From NCBI RefSeq assembly GCF_004795035.1, contig NZ_SSBK01000039.1, forward strand, positions 1-58,680: DNA of 58,680 nucleotides. The letters run 5' to 3'. The notes beneath the pieces were generated by a model. That model saw only the letters and a list, made by a program, of their open reading frames with translations. It was not told the origin of the DNA and ran no database searches. Source of the DNA: Streptomyces sp. A0958 (lineage in GTDB: Bacteria; Actinomycetota; Actinomycetes; Streptomycetales; Streptomycetaceae). The position numbers were made by a program, and so were the translations under genes. Of the stretch, positions 58,554 to 58,680 are shown piece after piece (the first letter of the stretch is position 1; every line of letters starts with the position of its first letter).

Positions 58554-58680
58554 GGCTCTCCTGCCGTATGTGTGGGTCATCTTGTTGTGGGTTGGCGGCC
58601 GGGGAGGGTGGGTTTGTCTCCGGCGAGGGTGAGCATGACGAGGGCGATGATCGCGTCGGCGGTGTGGAAGCCGAAGCCGC
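58554..58680 (-). mobile_element. End of an insertion sequence with the C-terminus of a transposase
   Basis: On the minus strand, from the window edge to the TGA at 58579-58577, the frame encodes GFGFHTADAIIALVMLTLAG followed by DKPTLPGRQPTTR, a C-terminal pattern seen in Streptomyces transposases (ISL3-like or a related family). The element end is probably near GGCTCTCCTGCCG at 58554, where the oxidoreductase homology breaks off. The other end, its inverted repeat and any target duplication are outside the window. Confidence 0.7.

Noticed and set aside
58257..58580. A 107-residue minus-strand frame starting MTHTYGRRAG
   Set aside because: It begins inside the IS end and runs antisense to the oxidoreductase remnant, with no domain.
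1..58680. tRNA, rRNA or known riboswitch in the gaps
   Set aside because: No cloverleaf with a GTTCRAATC-type loop and no recognisable riboswitch core was seen, though a covariance-model scan was not possible.

Overview
The window is high-GC actinobacterial chromosome, almost certainly Streptomyces. The grounds are strong third-position G/C bias, frequent GTG starts, and a block of genes (orphan nuoD, folP-folB-folK-folE, ftsH, hpt, tilS, dac, ppa, tipA, gad) that I recall as syntenic with the S. coelicolor SCO3390-SCO3425 region. It also carries Streptomyces-specific families: TipA, HTH/DUF5753 regulators with DUF397 partners, and DUF7848.

Positions 1-13.7 kb hold an ArsR/DUF5937 regulator, a LuxR-type two-component pair, an NDUFAF7/MidA-like methyltransferase next to an orphan NuoD, a coiled-coil membrane protein, a divergent OpuC-type osmoprotectant ABC transporter, a membrane-linked esterase and an MprF-like DUF2156 aminoacyltransferase. 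Positions 13.7-25 kb are the folate and cell-maintenance core: folP, an NTF2-like gene, folB, folK and a DUF3180 gene on +, then folE, ftsH, hpt, tilS, a zinc metalloprotease and a PBP4-type carboxypeptidase on -, then ppa on +.

Positions 25-44.8 kb hold transport, stress and secreted functions: ThrE-type exporter, DedA, YbjQ, autoregulated TipA, a frameshifted ClC-type channel beside glutamate decarboxylase, PadR with an aldehyde dehydrogenase, a WhiJ-like regulator/ATPase/DUF397 set, a FUSC-type protein, a family A polymerase, and two secreted enzymes that share a C-terminal carbohydrate-binding domain.

From about 45 kb the window becomes accessory. It contains gene remnants (ABC ATPase, ImmA/IrrE), a second HTH/DUF397 pair with a divergent operon of small proteins, an SDR and a GH43 enzyme. 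It then carries a three-gene operon at 51963-57843: a 265-residue protein whose fold pattern resembles bacterial gasdermins, a Clp_N-like membrane protein, and a 1322-residue protein with membrane segments, a helical-repeat region, a CHAT (caspase-like) protease domain and a C-terminal PH/GRAM-like domain. This is my best candidate for a poorly described system, plausibly a protease-activated, pore-forming antiphage module. The window ends in an HxlR regulator and an oxidoreductase gene broken by a frameshift and by the end of an insertion sequence.

Limits: all family calls are by eye from motifs and recalled family patterns; no database search or structure prediction was run.
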